Assembly: GCA_031002005.1 (NCBI GenBank)
Contig: JARYHS010008074.1
Location: 179,514,494 to 179,578,493, forward strand
DNA length: 64,000 nucleotides
Direction of reading: 5' to 3'
Source: Vandiemenella viatica
Lineage: Eukaryota; Arthropoda; Insecta; Orthoptera; Morabidae
In this document: piece after piece, positions 1-12,899 of the stretch
Layout: the number at the start of each line of letters is the position of its first letter
Position numbering within the stretch: the stretch's first letter is position 1
Notes under the pieces: generated by a model
Database searches by the model: none
Told to the model about the DNA's origin: nothing
The model's input: only the letters and a program-made list of their open reading frames with translations
Position numbers and translations under genes: made by a program

Positions 1-2434
1 CTACGGAAGTATGATGGACCATATTAAGATGTATTTGGAGCTACAAGTTCCTTCATAGAATGGATGGAAGAACTGGATATCAACTTCTGAACGCTACCAA
101 CGTTCTTGTCATTGTGTATATTTATATGTATTGTATTAGTTGCTCAGCCATAAGACAAATAAATAAATAAACATCTCCATTACTCAAATCTAATTGTTTA
201 GAACTGAATTACACAAGTGATGGATTCAGATTTGAGTTCACGTCAAGAAATATTTTCTTTAAACTTGTTGCAGGACGAATAAGAACACCACTCACATTAT
301 ATCCATACATTATTATTCCTAGAAGTACTGTGACATACTGTATCACTGTTTCGATTGTGGTGTGACGTGAGGTGAAATTTGTGTTTATTCCAGGAACTAA
401 TGACTTGAAATACTAGTTAGTGTTTTCATCTGGGCTTAAACGATTAAAATATAATTAATTCATTAAAATATAATTAATTCGTACATCTTTTGTGTCTATA
501 TGATACAGCAAAGAACCTTCACGATTTTAAATTGTTATCCTGTTATTCGTCTTGTAAAAGTACTAACCAGGAATATATTTCGAATATAAATTAACTAGTA
601 TGTTTTTCGTATTTTTTATGTTCTTTTGTTCTGTTAAGGAATTTGTTTATTACAAGAATTAAATTATAAACATCCGATATAGATCATACTGACCCCCTTT
701 GCAGCAGTAACGTCACTAGCTGAAGTCCAATCTTCCTAGCTTCCTGTTATATCGTTGATCTGTACGGAAAATATTAAAAGTCAAATGCTATTATTGTTTG
801 CAGATTTATTTGATCACACAAAAACAAAATTTTAGATATTAGTTAAACTTTCTTATCTCTATGCATTAAAAAATTCTCAGGCATATAGCTTCATCCGGAG
901 CAAAGCAGTTTGCCGCAAATATGTGCCAGAATTTTTTCATGTTTGTGATTGTAAGTAAATAAATTCGGGGAAAAACTCCAGTATTAGAATTTTCTTATGA
1001 TTTAGGGATGAAATCATACATGTGTAAAATATTATTGGTTTCTAGGATTACTTCAAGTACAGTGTAATTTTTATGTCGGGGTGTCGTAGCTGAAAAAAAA
1101 ATTAACACATTAGTTAAACTTAATAAGCTCACTCTGCAATGAAAATCTGAGGTATATAAAGTTACAAGGATAGAAAGAGATTTCACGTTAGGAGTGGGCA
1201 AGGAGTAGATATATGGAAATTTACAAGTTACATACTTTCCTTATAATACGTGGATAAAATGCTATCAGCGTACCAAATTTCAGCTTTCTACGGCAACGGG
1301 ACATACCTTACAGTTTTCATGATCATCAGTCAGTCAGTAAGTGAATGAGTGGCAAAATCACTGAAGTTTGCATTCCAATAACATCCGAACTAAGAACAGT
1401 AACGGAGTAAACTTTAGTATATTTGCTAAGATTTCTAATATCTATGCATAACATAAATTTGTAACATATAGCGTGAATACAACCGAAGAAATTGAGATTA
1501 AAAAATGGCTCGAATTTCTTCTAAAAAAAGGATAGGCAGTGCCACCGTCGACTCGACTATCTTGCAACCGTTTGAAATCCATGTTTTGAGAAGAGAAATG
1601 AGTACATTTATTTCGATGTACCTTCTGCTGAAACCTTGAGTGATGGTTTTTAATGTGCAGTTATTTTTCCCTAGGACTTCTGTGTGCTATCTGTATTTTG
1701 ATCGAAACTAGAATCTATTCCTTGATTTTCATTCACTTAATTCTTACCTCTGTTTCATCCTTAACAGATATTTACTCGACAAATCGTTCTTTCTGAACTC
1801 TGTAACTGGTTTGAAGCGTCTTTCGTAGAGCGCTAGCCTCGCCGCAGAGCATTGTTCTCTTTGCGGCGAACGGCCGACAGAGAATGTGAGGCTTTCATTC
1901 GAATGCGAGTGAGCGTGCAATGTACTCCAACAGGAAATACTCCTCATTGTATTCCAGACGCACCATCTACACGGCTGTTCTGACGTCAAAGAGACACAAC
2001 TAGTTCTCCTGAAGCCTGAGCTAAATTTAGTTATTCTGAAATTTCTGCATTGTTTGGTATAGGCATTCTGTGTACATTACACACAAAAACTGTTGACGCT
2101 TTAAAATGATATTTAGTTACCCATTTCAAATCACTACTTACAAAACAGGAATAAAATGTAGAATTGTAAGCCGACTGCAATTATATTGTTATAACTTATA
2201 AGATACTTTTACCTTCTCCTACAGAAGAGAAAAAGCATAGTCGTAGAATACAATAATATTAAAACTTTTGTATTATTGAAACATTGCTTAAGAAATGTTT
2301 CCGCATTAAACCTTACCTTGTGCATCAGATGATATTATCGGTGTAACAATCTTATAATCAGCAAGAAACGTAGCAAGGAAAATATTGTGTGAAAAATTCT
2401 ATGTCATCCCACCGGGGTAACGCATCAATCTGAT
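1..2434. other. AT-rich flank, nothing recognised
   Basis: AT-rich sequence downstream of the receptor gene with no convincing coding exon. The first 170 bases end in an AATAAATAAATAAA-type tail that could be the 3' end of an old retroposon, but I recognise no family. The short open frame at 1744-1989 (minus) resembles no protein I know. Confidence 0.4.
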
Positions 2435-2467
2435 ACGACGTTTCGGAGCCGTTCTCCGACTTCGGGT
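2435..2467 (-). other. Hammerhead-like stem-loop relic
   Basis: Read on the minus strand, a CCGAAGT core is followed by a CGGAG/CTCCG hairpin (loop AACGG) and then AAACGTCG. This resembles the stem-loop seen in some retroelement ends that recall hammerhead ribozymes. The first core strand differs from CUGANGA at two positions, so it is at best a decayed copy. It has the same architecture as the motif near 33.9 kb. Confidence 0.25.
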
Positions 2468-5400
2468 TCTAGGAGCGCTTGTTCTTGTACTGTATAACAG
2501 AGTTTTCCCCACAGTTGATACACCCGGAAAGCCTTCATTCGTTTAAGAAAAATCTTACTGCCTTCACCACTTTGTATTGTTTGTACCGAATATTGAAAAC
2601 AACAAAACATTAATTTTAGCAGTTTTTTCCATTACAAAATCTACTACAATAATTCCTCAATATTAGTCAGTCAAAACACCAACGCGTCATTCCATATAAC
2701 GTCATTAATATTGACTTAGTAGAAAACGGTCTACCTCCCTTTCAATCTACCTGCCTTACTCGAACTTCTGACTTTTCACACACGGTACACGGTTTTTATT
2801 AATTTTCTGACTCTTTACCTGAAAATCTGATAGGAGGATTATCTTATTTTCACATTATGGTCACCGAATAAAACATCATATAAGAGTATTAAAGTTGTTT
2901 GGTGTTTGGTCTGCATATTCATTACGCTGGTCTTCCAATGCTTTCTGCATATCCATTGCGTTCATGGCTTCCGATTCCTTAACCTTCAGGACCTTTACAT
3001 CCAAAAAGGCTAAGGAGTTCCTGGACCATTCCCATCTACTACACTCTCCTACCATAAAATCTCAGTAAAGGCGCGAGTCATCAAGGTATTACAGTGTGTT
3101 CACTATAATCTTTTGTTTCCGGTGGTCAGTGGTTTATTCAATGGTGTTGCCATTTCAGCGTCGTTGTTGTTGGTGCTGGGTCGGGGTAAGATAGATCATG
3201 TTTTTCATTGTCAGAATATCATACGGTATAATTTCCTTCATTTAATACACAGGCGGCATCATCGTATAGCAACACATATTCGCTACTTGTTATCGGCTTG
3301 CGGTATAGCTTCGGCTTACTGTATGGTATGAGCTTGCTACCACTTTAATTGCTAAGTCCCTTTGTGCCACTTAGCAAGATCATAACCGTAAGACGCAGTA
3401 TGAACCACGTTAAACTTCGACTGCAGGACAAACAGGTTTAATGTTCGCTATTTGGCTACAGGAAGAGAATGATCCTCCCATTCTCGAGGAACATCCCACA
3501 GAACCTTGCATCAAATCGTGTTCGTTTCTGCAACGTCTTCGCCCAAAAATACTAATGTCATGGAAACAGGAAAAATAGTAATATTCAACACAAGCTAATA
3601 ACAGCAATGTTGCTTATCATACTTGTGCAAACTAACAGTCACTCGTTTCTCAAACGCTCCATTACACCATCCATTCAGCCTCATAAATCAACGTCCGTGT
3701 ATGCCCTTCCTGAGATTTATTTTAGATAAAAAAAAATGTTCTGGATCTCCCTCAGCATATTTTCTGACAGTACCAAAATTCCCACACTATCGGGCATCCG
3801 GCGATCTTCCTTGCTCCGTTGTCCATATTCCTGTTATCACGTCACTGCGTCACATTGTTCTTGGTGTCCCAAATCTTTAAATTGTTCGTGGAGGATATGA
3901 TTGTCCAGGTCACCAGCTCATCCTTTAAGCTCTTTTCGCTAAAATTTCGTGAAACGTTCCGCGAGAAGGTTACTAGCATTTATATTAGTATTAAAATTTC
4001 GCTGAATATACAAAATTTAAAAATAACATACATGTGAAATACTACAACGGAAGCTGCATCCGCATTTACGCAATTCCTTATTAGCTACCTTCGTATAACC
4101 GTATAATCAAGGTACATCACATTTAAGAATTACTATCAAAAATGAGTCTCTTTCTTATGTAAAATATTTCTAAAGCTTGTGAGTAATTTAAACTTTTATA
4201 ATTTCCTGGCTTACGCTCAATATTCATTACACCTAATTTGAAGTGATTTTGCGAAAATGAAAATTCCTTTTAACGATTACTCATGAACGTCCGTAACTTA
4301 CTTTACTTGGTATACTTACTTCAGGAATTTTCGTTCTAGTTGGCCACAGGGGTAGCGTTCTTGCTTCGTGTTACAGGGATCACCGATTCCAGTTCAGCCA
4401 CGGGCTTGTGTAGTTTTAATTCAGTATTGTCCCCGCCTTGTATTTCTTGTACTTCTTAATGCAGGTGTATAATGGAAAATCAACATCTACACCTAGAAAG
4501 AATAGCAATACTAGTCCTGGATCAATGATCTCCTTGCCAGACGCCTGAAATAATAAAAAGTTGTTTGCGGCGTGTAGGTAGGTAGTTCCTCCACGAGTGC
4601 CTGAGTGAGTTTAGAAATTATGTCCAATTGTCACATACGGTTTGCCACTTGTACCCCTGACACTTCAGAAGAGTATAGTTTTGTATGCAATATGGGTAAG
4701 GTATTTGTTGCGTTAATACCTTCATGTAGTAAAAATTTAACAACTATCGGTTGCGAAATAGGCACACGAACATCCTGTTAACGAATTGCCATAATACGTA
4801 AATACGGAAAAATTTATGTAACATTTAGTGTGCCGACGTATTCATACCAACTACTGCTGTCACATTAAGATGCCTTTAAGTAATGGGCATCTTTTTTAAA
4901 ACTGTGTTTTGTATTTTATTATCCATTTTAAAAGAGATAATTGTCATGCTGGATATAGTAGATATGACGTATAATAAATCAGAATATTTACTGGAGTGTT
5001 GCATTCTTTCTACACTTCGTTATATATACAAATGGAAAATATTATCAAACATACTGTCTTAGAGAAAACTGATTGATAATAGATTAAATCAAGTCCTTAT
5101 CATAGCTTTCCATTCAATTCAAATATTTCTTACAGTGGTAACGTTTATTTTAACTAGTCAGCTACGTTAAAATATGGGAATACAATGGAAGTGAAAACTG
5201 CTTTTAAAATGATTTCATTACATTATAAACTATGAAACAGAATTGTGTAATATCATAAGATATTAAATAAAATAGTATTTTTTTACGAAGTGCTACGTAA
5301 CAAGTTCCCGTTAATTTTATCTGCACCGATAATATAGAATGTTAGTTTAACTACCTCTTACCATCGACTATAGACTTTGCTTCTACGAATGTTATCGATT

Positions 5401-7079
5401 TACACTACAACAACAATAAAAAATACAAGTTTCAAACAGCTTAATCTCACCAATAACATATGACATTGCAACATATTAGTTACTGTGTAAAGAGTTGCTT
5501 CCAGCAATTATGATTGTTAGTGAGATGTTTCTTAAAAAGTCTCGAAATTTTGGTCTTTGTGAATTACGCAGTCCTTACAAAAGAAACTTGTATTATTCTC
5601 AGATTGGTGGCTTAAAAATTTCAGTAAAAGATAAATGCAGATATTCTTCAATATTCGAAACTTTTGAAATAAAGAAAAATTTATCAATTAGTTATTACAT
5701 TTTGTCTTTATATTTCAATTTGATAATTTGATATAGTATGAAGCATGGTTAACCATTATAAGCTGCTACATGGAATAACCTATTAATTTTAAAACTCATC
5801 AGAAAACTTGTCTTCCTTAGTGGTCATTGAAGTTGCTCCCAACAGCCCATTGCCAGACTACGAGGGATCAAGCGCCGTAATAGTGTTAAGATTAGCCTAA
5901 CTTTCCGCTAATGAGATGTGCGCGTCAGAGTTTGGAGGGGTCTTGCCCCAAGTGGTTCAGACCCGCCTCTGGTAATGGATGGGTTACATCCATCAGAGCG
6001 GTTTTGCTCCGTAATTACGTACAGAGTCGCGAGGGAAGTAGTGGCATCGGAGCTTCCTCTTTGAATTGTGTTCGCATCGGGAGACGCTAATTCACCCCAA
6101 TTAAGTAATGGAACCACTGAACACATGTCGACAGGTTATATACGTGACTGTGGCTGCGGTTAGCACCACGTGTCTAAACGCAAACACCATTTCTTTGCAG
6201 AAAAATTTTCCTAAGTGAGAATGAAGTGAAAGACGACTATTTTAGCAGGTGATGTGAGAACAGTGAGATATGTGATCTGCCGTATTATTCAGATTTATTA
6301 GGCACTCTATTTTTTGGCCTTTCATTTTGATTTTCTGAATTTGTAGTGAATTTTATTTGCAATTAAACTCGTAACGAATGTTGTAATTTGTAACATTAAT
6401 TTTCGTGTTTAAAAAGGACATTTTTTTCGATTTCCCAGTTTCAGTATCAGTCCTAGGAAATGCCAGACAGAGACAGTTCCCTTGTTTATCTAGTTACGAA
6501 TACCATCACAACATTAATTTACCAAACCCACTTGTGACCGTCAAATATTGAAGGAACAGCCCATTTTAATGAAGAGGTAAGACCATAACGAATCATTTGT
6601 CAGATGCGTGTACCAATCGACGTTTCAAAACTTTGCTAAGGTCACTCGATACAAATTGGCGTATTTTATACTTGTTCAGGACACATCCCCATATCAAACT
6701 TGTAAGATACTTTTCACATTCGTACAAAAACCAATTGTACTTACGTGGTTTGAATCTTACAGATTTTTCGCTGAAATTAAATATTCAATTATTTTTATTC
6801 GAATTCCCTTTAAACTTTTAATTATTTGATTAATAATAGTGGGTAGACATGTCTCTCTGTTGCGTTCTGTCAGTATTAAGTCAAACATTAACCCCCCTAA
6901 ATAAATCTGAGTAGTAGTTCCATGGTATACCTATATTTTACTGCTTTTTGAATCTAATCACAAGAGTCAGTAATATATAGTACATACTTAACTTTTTTAC
7001 ACTTTCACTCAGACCATTTTTAAAAGTATTACACATCGGGAAGAACAGAATGTAATGTATTTTTAATCAAAATGTTTTT
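2468..7079. other. AT-rich stretch without identified gene
   Basis: No exon, transposase or RT similarity seen. A GC-richer patch at about 5900-6130 carries an open frame on the minus strand (72 residues) that I do not recognise. Bases 4335-4400 have weak tRNA-like box motifs (GGTAGCG and a degenerate B box), possibly a very old SINE. Confidence 0.35.
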
Positions 7080-8640
7080 ATTAAATCGCTTTGGGCTATG
7101 TCTGTCTGGGTGGAATTTTGTAATTGAATTTAAACTAACTTCTCGATGGGCTAGAGACTTGAAATTTTGACCATGGCTCAGAATTGGATGACAATACATG
7201 AAAATGAGAAAAAATGGGAATATTTTAAAATTCGGGGAAAAACTGAAAGTACTCTTTTCAATCCGATTTAACTTTTTTTTTTTTTTTTTTTTTTTTAAAT
7301 GTTCGTAATATTCCGAATAAGGTTTTTAATTACTGTGTACAAATTTGGCAATTTTTTCTTAATAGTCTGAATAAGGTTTTTAAAGAAAGAAAAATTGGAA
7401 ACGTTGCCTTGAAAATTTGGGAAAAACTAACTCGCTTTGGGTTTTGTCTGTCCGGGTGGAATTTTTTAATCGATTTTAAACTAACTTCTCGATGAACTGG
7501 ATTTTAAACTTTGATCATAGCTCAAAACTGGATGATAATACATGAAAATGAGAAAAAATGGGAACATTTTTACTGAAAAATTGAAAATTCCAAGAAAAAC
7601 TACACTTTTCTCTGGACCGATTTTTTTTTTTAAAATGTTCGTAGGATTCCTTATAAGGTTTTTAGTTAATGAAAAATTGGAAAAGTTGCCCGGAAAATTG
7701 GAAAATTCGGAGCGAGCTGAAAGTCTTTTTTTCTGTGTACAGATTTGACTATTTTTTAAAAAAATGTTTGTAATAGTCCGAATAAAGGTTTTTAGTTAAT
7801 TAAAAATTGGAAAAGTTGCCCGGAAGATTGGAAAATTCGGAGAAAACTAAAACTCTTTTCTTCTGTGTACCAATTTGGCTATTTTTTCTTTAATGTTCAT
7901 AATAATCCGAATAAAGTTTTTAAAGAAAGAAAAATTGGAAACGTTGCCTTGAAAATTTGTGAAAAACGAACTCGTTTTGGGCTTTGTCTGTCCGGGTGGA
8001 ATTTTTTAACTGATTTTAAACTAACTTCTTGATGAACTAGAGACTTGAAATTTTGACCATAGCTCAGAACTGAAAGACAATACATGAAAATGAGAAAAAA
8101 ATGTGAAAATTTGTCCGGAAATTTTGAAAATTCGGGGAAAAACTGAAAATACTATTTTCTATGGACCGATATGACTATTTTTTAAAATGTTCGTAATATT
8201 ACAAATAAGGTTTTTAGTTAATGAAAAATTGGAAAAGTTGCCCAGAAAATTGGAAAATTCGGAGGAAACTGAAAGTCTTTTATTGTATGTAGCAATTTAG
8301 CCATTTTTTAATGTTCATTATAGACCGAATAAGATTTTTAAAGAAAGAAAAATTTGAAAAATTGAAGGTAATTTTTTCTATGGACCAATTTAGCTATTTT
8401 TTTAAAATGTGTATAATAGTCTGCATAAGGTCTTCAGAGAAAGAAAAATGAAAAAGTTGCTCGAAAAATAGGAAAATTCGGTAATAACTGAAAGTACGTT
8501 TTCTAGGGATCGATTAGCCTATTTTTTTTTTTTAAAATTGTTTGCAGAATTCTGAATAATGTTTTTAGGGAAAGAAAAATTGGAAATGCTCCCTGAAGAA
8601 TTCTGGCAGATCTAACAGTGCTTTTTTCTATTGGATTTTT
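7080..8640. repeat. Nested, diverged tandem repeat array
   Basis: A unit with the phrase GTCTGTCYGGGTGGAATTTT recurs at about 7100, 7446 and 7986. It is followed each time by TTTAAACTAACTTCT, a GACC- or GATC-ATRGCTCA phrase and ACATGAAAATGAGAAAAAATG. Between these lies a shorter submotif, TCYGAATAAGGTTTTTA followed by AAAAATTGGAAA, which repeats roughly every 100-130 bp at about 7310, 7370, 7645, 7780, 7905, 8200, 8320, 8425 and 8550. Copies differ by substitutions and small indels and by inserted T tracts. No open frame runs through the array. It is a two-level satellite or minisatellite; no family name recognised. Confidence 0.7.
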
Positions 8641-8851
8641 GTTCGAATTCAATAACATAACTTATGATTCAAAAGTGGATATGCATAATTCTTTTTGTTT
8701 TGTTCCTTATTTCTCCGTGATGGAAATAACTCAATTAAATGTTTTCTATTAAAAATAACTGGAATTTGTAGCATGTCTCTGAGATTATGTTATCAAAATA
8801 TTTCAAATCAATTACAAATTTTCACTTACATTACCCTAAAAAGCAGAAAAT

Positions 8852-9381
8852 AATAATAAAATAAAAACTTTTTAATATTTCACGTTTTGATAATTGACTA
8901 AAGTATATAAAATAATTTCTCTAATCCTTATGAAGGCTAAAACCACATACAGATTTCTAACTGCTTCTAAATTGTCCTGAAAATTTATACTTGGATATTT
9001 TTGATAGCTATTAAAACACTTGTAAGATTAGTGACGAAAAACATTGGGCGCATGGATTAAATATCAATAAGAAGTGTAGAGAGTAGCTATCAATGGAAGA
9101 ACTTACTTATCAGTTCACATTATTTACGGTGCAATAAAATTGTTAGTAGAGCTATTAATGCATAAATTATCTGTTGCATGCGCCCAATGTTTTTCTTCAT
9201 CAATCTTGCAAGTATTTTATTAGCCATCAAAAATTTCCAAGTATACATTTTCAGGACAATTTAGAAGAAGTTAGAAATCTATATGTGGTTTTATCCTTCA
9301 TAAGGATTAGAGAAATAATTTTATACATTTTAGTATGTTATAAAAACATGGAACATTAAAAAGTTTTTTATTTTATTATTA
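8852..9381. repeat. Long diverged inverted repeat (foldback unit)
   Basis: The left arm 8852-9054 and right arm 9177-9381 are reverse complements of each other over about 204 bp, with scattered substitutions, around a 122-bp spacer. Shared landmarks are AAAACATTGGGCGCATG at the inner ends, TTCTCTAATCCTTATGAAGG mid-arm and an A/T-rich outer end built on AATAATAAAATAAAAA. The arms have diverged too much to be an assembly fold. A foldback or MITE-like element is possible; no coding capacity. Confidence 0.8.
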
Positions 9382-12300
9382 TTTGTTTTATGGTATCTAA
9401 AAAACTAGCTACACTTTACAAATATTCAGTTTTGATCCTTATGGCTTTTAAACTACAATCGATCGCAGTTTAAATTTTCCAATACTTTTGTTAATTCTTC
9501 ATGAGGAAAAGGATGTTCTCATTTTCAATAGCCAATTTGCGAAAGATAGAAAGCAGAAATACTGACAGTGACGCCAACTTCATCGAAAACTTCAGCCAAA
9601 TAGTGTGGTAATACGGTTGCGGGTCAGGTTATCATTAAGAAAATCTTCCTACTACTCCTCTACAGACATAACCTACACAAAATTGGTGGTACTGATAACG
9701 ATTGTCTCATAACTTCAAAATGTTTAGTAGAGAATGTTAGATTAACGAATATTGATTTTTTTTCTTTTGATTGATCTTTCTACACGCAAATTACAACATA
9801 TTAACACTTTAAATTCACAATAAATTAATGACCACTGCAATTATTTGATGCAAGAAATTCAACAATTTGACCAAAATAAAAATTAGCGCTTTATCGTAAC
9901 CAATACCAGAACTCATGTCGATAGATGTGATTGTGAATTAGTTGAAAGCTACAACATTCTGTTTCGATGATATAGTCACGTGGCGCCAGTGTTATGAAGT
10001 AGTATTGACTATTTTCTGTAATAAATTATGTCATAACTAACCATGATAATAAGTGTTACAATATGAGTCTCTTACAAAGGAAAACTCTTTTTTCATTTCG
10101 AATTCCGCTAAATAAATTCGTATACGTTGACTGAGAATACTCCGATTAAACTGACTGTTGAGATACTTCATGTGGAAACTAAAACCTGAGTAACAAATGA
10201 GTTAGACAGCTGAAATGCAAGATAATATAGGTTAAAGGTTCTCGTGGGAACAGCCAAGGAGAAGAGGAGTTTACGCGACTTCACATTCTGCTTTCGGCAC
10301 ACACTCATAAATTCAGATTCTTTAGAACTGAATAGCACAGTATACCGGCTGTGTAGAGGTAAAAACTTTCTAGTTCAAGAAATTTCCTCTTTCAGGATGG
10401 CACTCTACGTACTTGTAACAGAGAGAATTGTTACTAGTCTTCAGTCGTATGCTACAACATTTCTTGTTGACTCAGTTTGACTGGAGATCGAAAAGTCGCT
10501 GGCTGAAATTCCAGTATCGGCTGGTATTTTCTAAGATCCTTAATCCGTCATTGGCAGTGAAGTACGCCAGAACTTCGTAGTTCGAATTCCCAGTTAAGAT
10601 GGAGGTTCTCTACGTCCGATAGGGTTACCGATTTAGATGAGTTAGCCACTGCAAGAGGCGTAATGCGTGGGGGATCGAAAACTCTGTCAATCGGCAGCTG
10701 AAGAAACCCTAGGGATTTTCCGTTAAACGATCCCATACGATATTTTACATTTTCTTCTGAGTGATGGCACTATCGGTGGAATAGAAATGGGACTTCAACA
10801 AATTTAAACCGTTAAGTTTTAGAAGGTACTATTACGGATAAGCGATGTTGTAAAATTTCTTACCGTGTCCCTCGTTCCATAGTCGTGTGTGGAGACTGGT
10901 TAAAATATTCAAATGTTCTGTTATAATCATTTCAACAGTCTTTTGAACAAATTTGTTCCATTGAGTTTCATTCTAACCTTATGTAGACAATTGTTTTTGC
11001 AGCATATTAAATATCTCCTTGTAATGTAACAGTAAGCTTCCACCAGTGGAAATAGCTCTAAGTCTGAGCATTAACAGAAGAATGTATGTGGTTAATTAGT
11101 TGTGCTCAATACTTAGATAGGTGCGGACGTTTCCGCGCGTGTTCGTGAAGCGGGGGCACTATTCGCCGTCCGCTATAGCGGCATACGCAGTTAAGATTAG
11201 GTTGTTTATCTGATTAATTAATCGCAACAATGGAACATTGTCTGTATTAAGTACAGTTGTAGCTCAAGAGTGGTTTTCTTTGTGATTGACCCTGTTAACC
11301 TAAGGTCGCAAACTTGTGATAGCAACCTAGTTTCTGCGTGTATACTCAATGTTTATTTTTCACTTTGAGAACTTGCCTCTTTTGGAACAAGAACTTCAGA
11401 TAGTGGAATTTTTATTTTATCGAAGTCAGTCGGTTTACATGTGTGGATTGTGTTGAGAAATAAACTGACTGGCGGACAGTACAACTTAGTCTAAACTTGC
11501 GTGACTTTCCTCCGGTAATTCTCCCGACCTTACCAGAACCTGGCTGGTAACTTCACTGGCTTATCGGTCTTTTACAATTTCACTTATCTAATTACTAAGA
11601 ACTGTTAATCATATAATTAACCCCATCACTATCTGTCTCATTACACCCTGATACGCGGAGTATTGAATTATTTTCCCTTGTATACACTTTCTGATTTTTT
11701 AAAGCATGAATTATGCGTAATCAAACTCAATGTTTCTCTTCTGATATACCTTTACGGCTTCACTGGTACTCACAATTGTTTAACTCCTGCCTGTAAGCTC
11801 TGTCCAGTGGGACACACTGAACTTCTGTCTCTCTCGAGTCCAGACAGGCAGTAGGTTATCTCTGGTAGGCTGGCCCACGACCATTTGTCTCCGGCATGGC
11901 CGCGATCCATATTTCCCGGCACATCCTCGGGTCATCTGCGCCGCCACTTCCAACAAGACCAACGGCCGCGCCAGCTGGTAACAAATGTTCCACAACGAGA
12001 CCCAGAGGACCCATGTGAAAGAATTTTAGCATTTCTTAGGGGCGATAGACCACCGCGTCAGACAAACTCCCTCTTGCGATGTGTCGGGTCGTATATCACA
12101 CCGAGAACAAGTAGTAACGGGCGTGGCCGGTAGCAGACCTAAAAGGGGAGCCATGGCTGGCAACCTCATTTCCTTTTCCATTACATAACGGCCTATACAC
12201 ATTCCACAGTGGGGTACCATTTTGATGGCATGTCCACACTGGCAACTGATATACGTGCAAACGTATTTATTAGTGTCAAAATGAGAGAGTCAAGTATATT

Positions 12301-12680
12301 TATAGGTGAACTATGTTCATGACAAAGAATGTCACTTGATTTAGCCACAACTACTACCTATTTTTAATCTAATAACCAGTATTTCTGAAGCTTTTATTGT
12401 AGGAAAATCTAGTTTTTACTTTCGTTGCCTATTCAGAGTATTCTACGAAGAATATTTTTACCTCTTTGGTTGGATGATTACTGGAGAACAGCATGTTCCA
12501 TGAAATGAACAGTAACTAAGTCATGAACGATTTCACGACTCATTTATATCACCTTGCAGCATTCTTGATTTGGAACTGATATTATCTATACACTTTTCCT
12601 CGAATTTACAATCTAGAAATATAAATTTTGGACTTCCATTTGGGAAATTAAAAAAAAAAAAAATTTCGGAAGCCTTTTCT
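9382..12680. other. Non-coding stretch with a GC-rich patch
   Basis: Mostly AT-rich with no recognisable gene. Bases 11110-11190 and 11780-12170 are clearly GC- and CpG-richer. On the minus strand near 11930-11970 a frame with one presumed base loss would give a C-x2-C-type arrangement vaguely like a gag zinc knuckle. This is too weak to call a retroelement. Confidence 0.35.
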
Positions 12681-12689
12681 GGTTCTCCT

Positions 12690-12893
12690 TTACACCAAAG
12701 TCAGTACAGGCGGAAAGGGACTAGGAACAAGGAACGGGAAGGAATTTGGCATTTTGAAGGAACCATAACGGCATACGTCTGGAGTAATTTGGGGAAACCA
12801 TGGAAAAAGCAGTTCAGGATGGTCGGACGGGGATTCGAACACGCATCCTCCCGAACGCAAGGCCAGAGCATTACTGCTCACCCACCACGCTAT
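12690..12893 (-). mobile_element. tRNA-derived SINE (family A), diverged
   Basis: On the minus strand the unit begins near 12893 and shows the family layout. It has a tRNA-like head with a B box read on the plus strand as GGGGATTCGAACACG, then the TCCAGACGTATGCCG block, then a CCTTCCCGTTCC-type tail region. The A box is decayed. The poly-A tail may be the run at 12650-12661 (A on the plus strand, so not the expected T run), so the left border is unsure. A 115-residue plus-strand open frame over it is an antisense artefact. Confidence 0.65.
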
Positions 12894-12899
12894 ACATTT

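Noticed and set aside
11780..12220. Possible gag-like zinc knuckle
   Set aside because: Requires a presumed base loss and lacks the His; not enough to call a retroelement.
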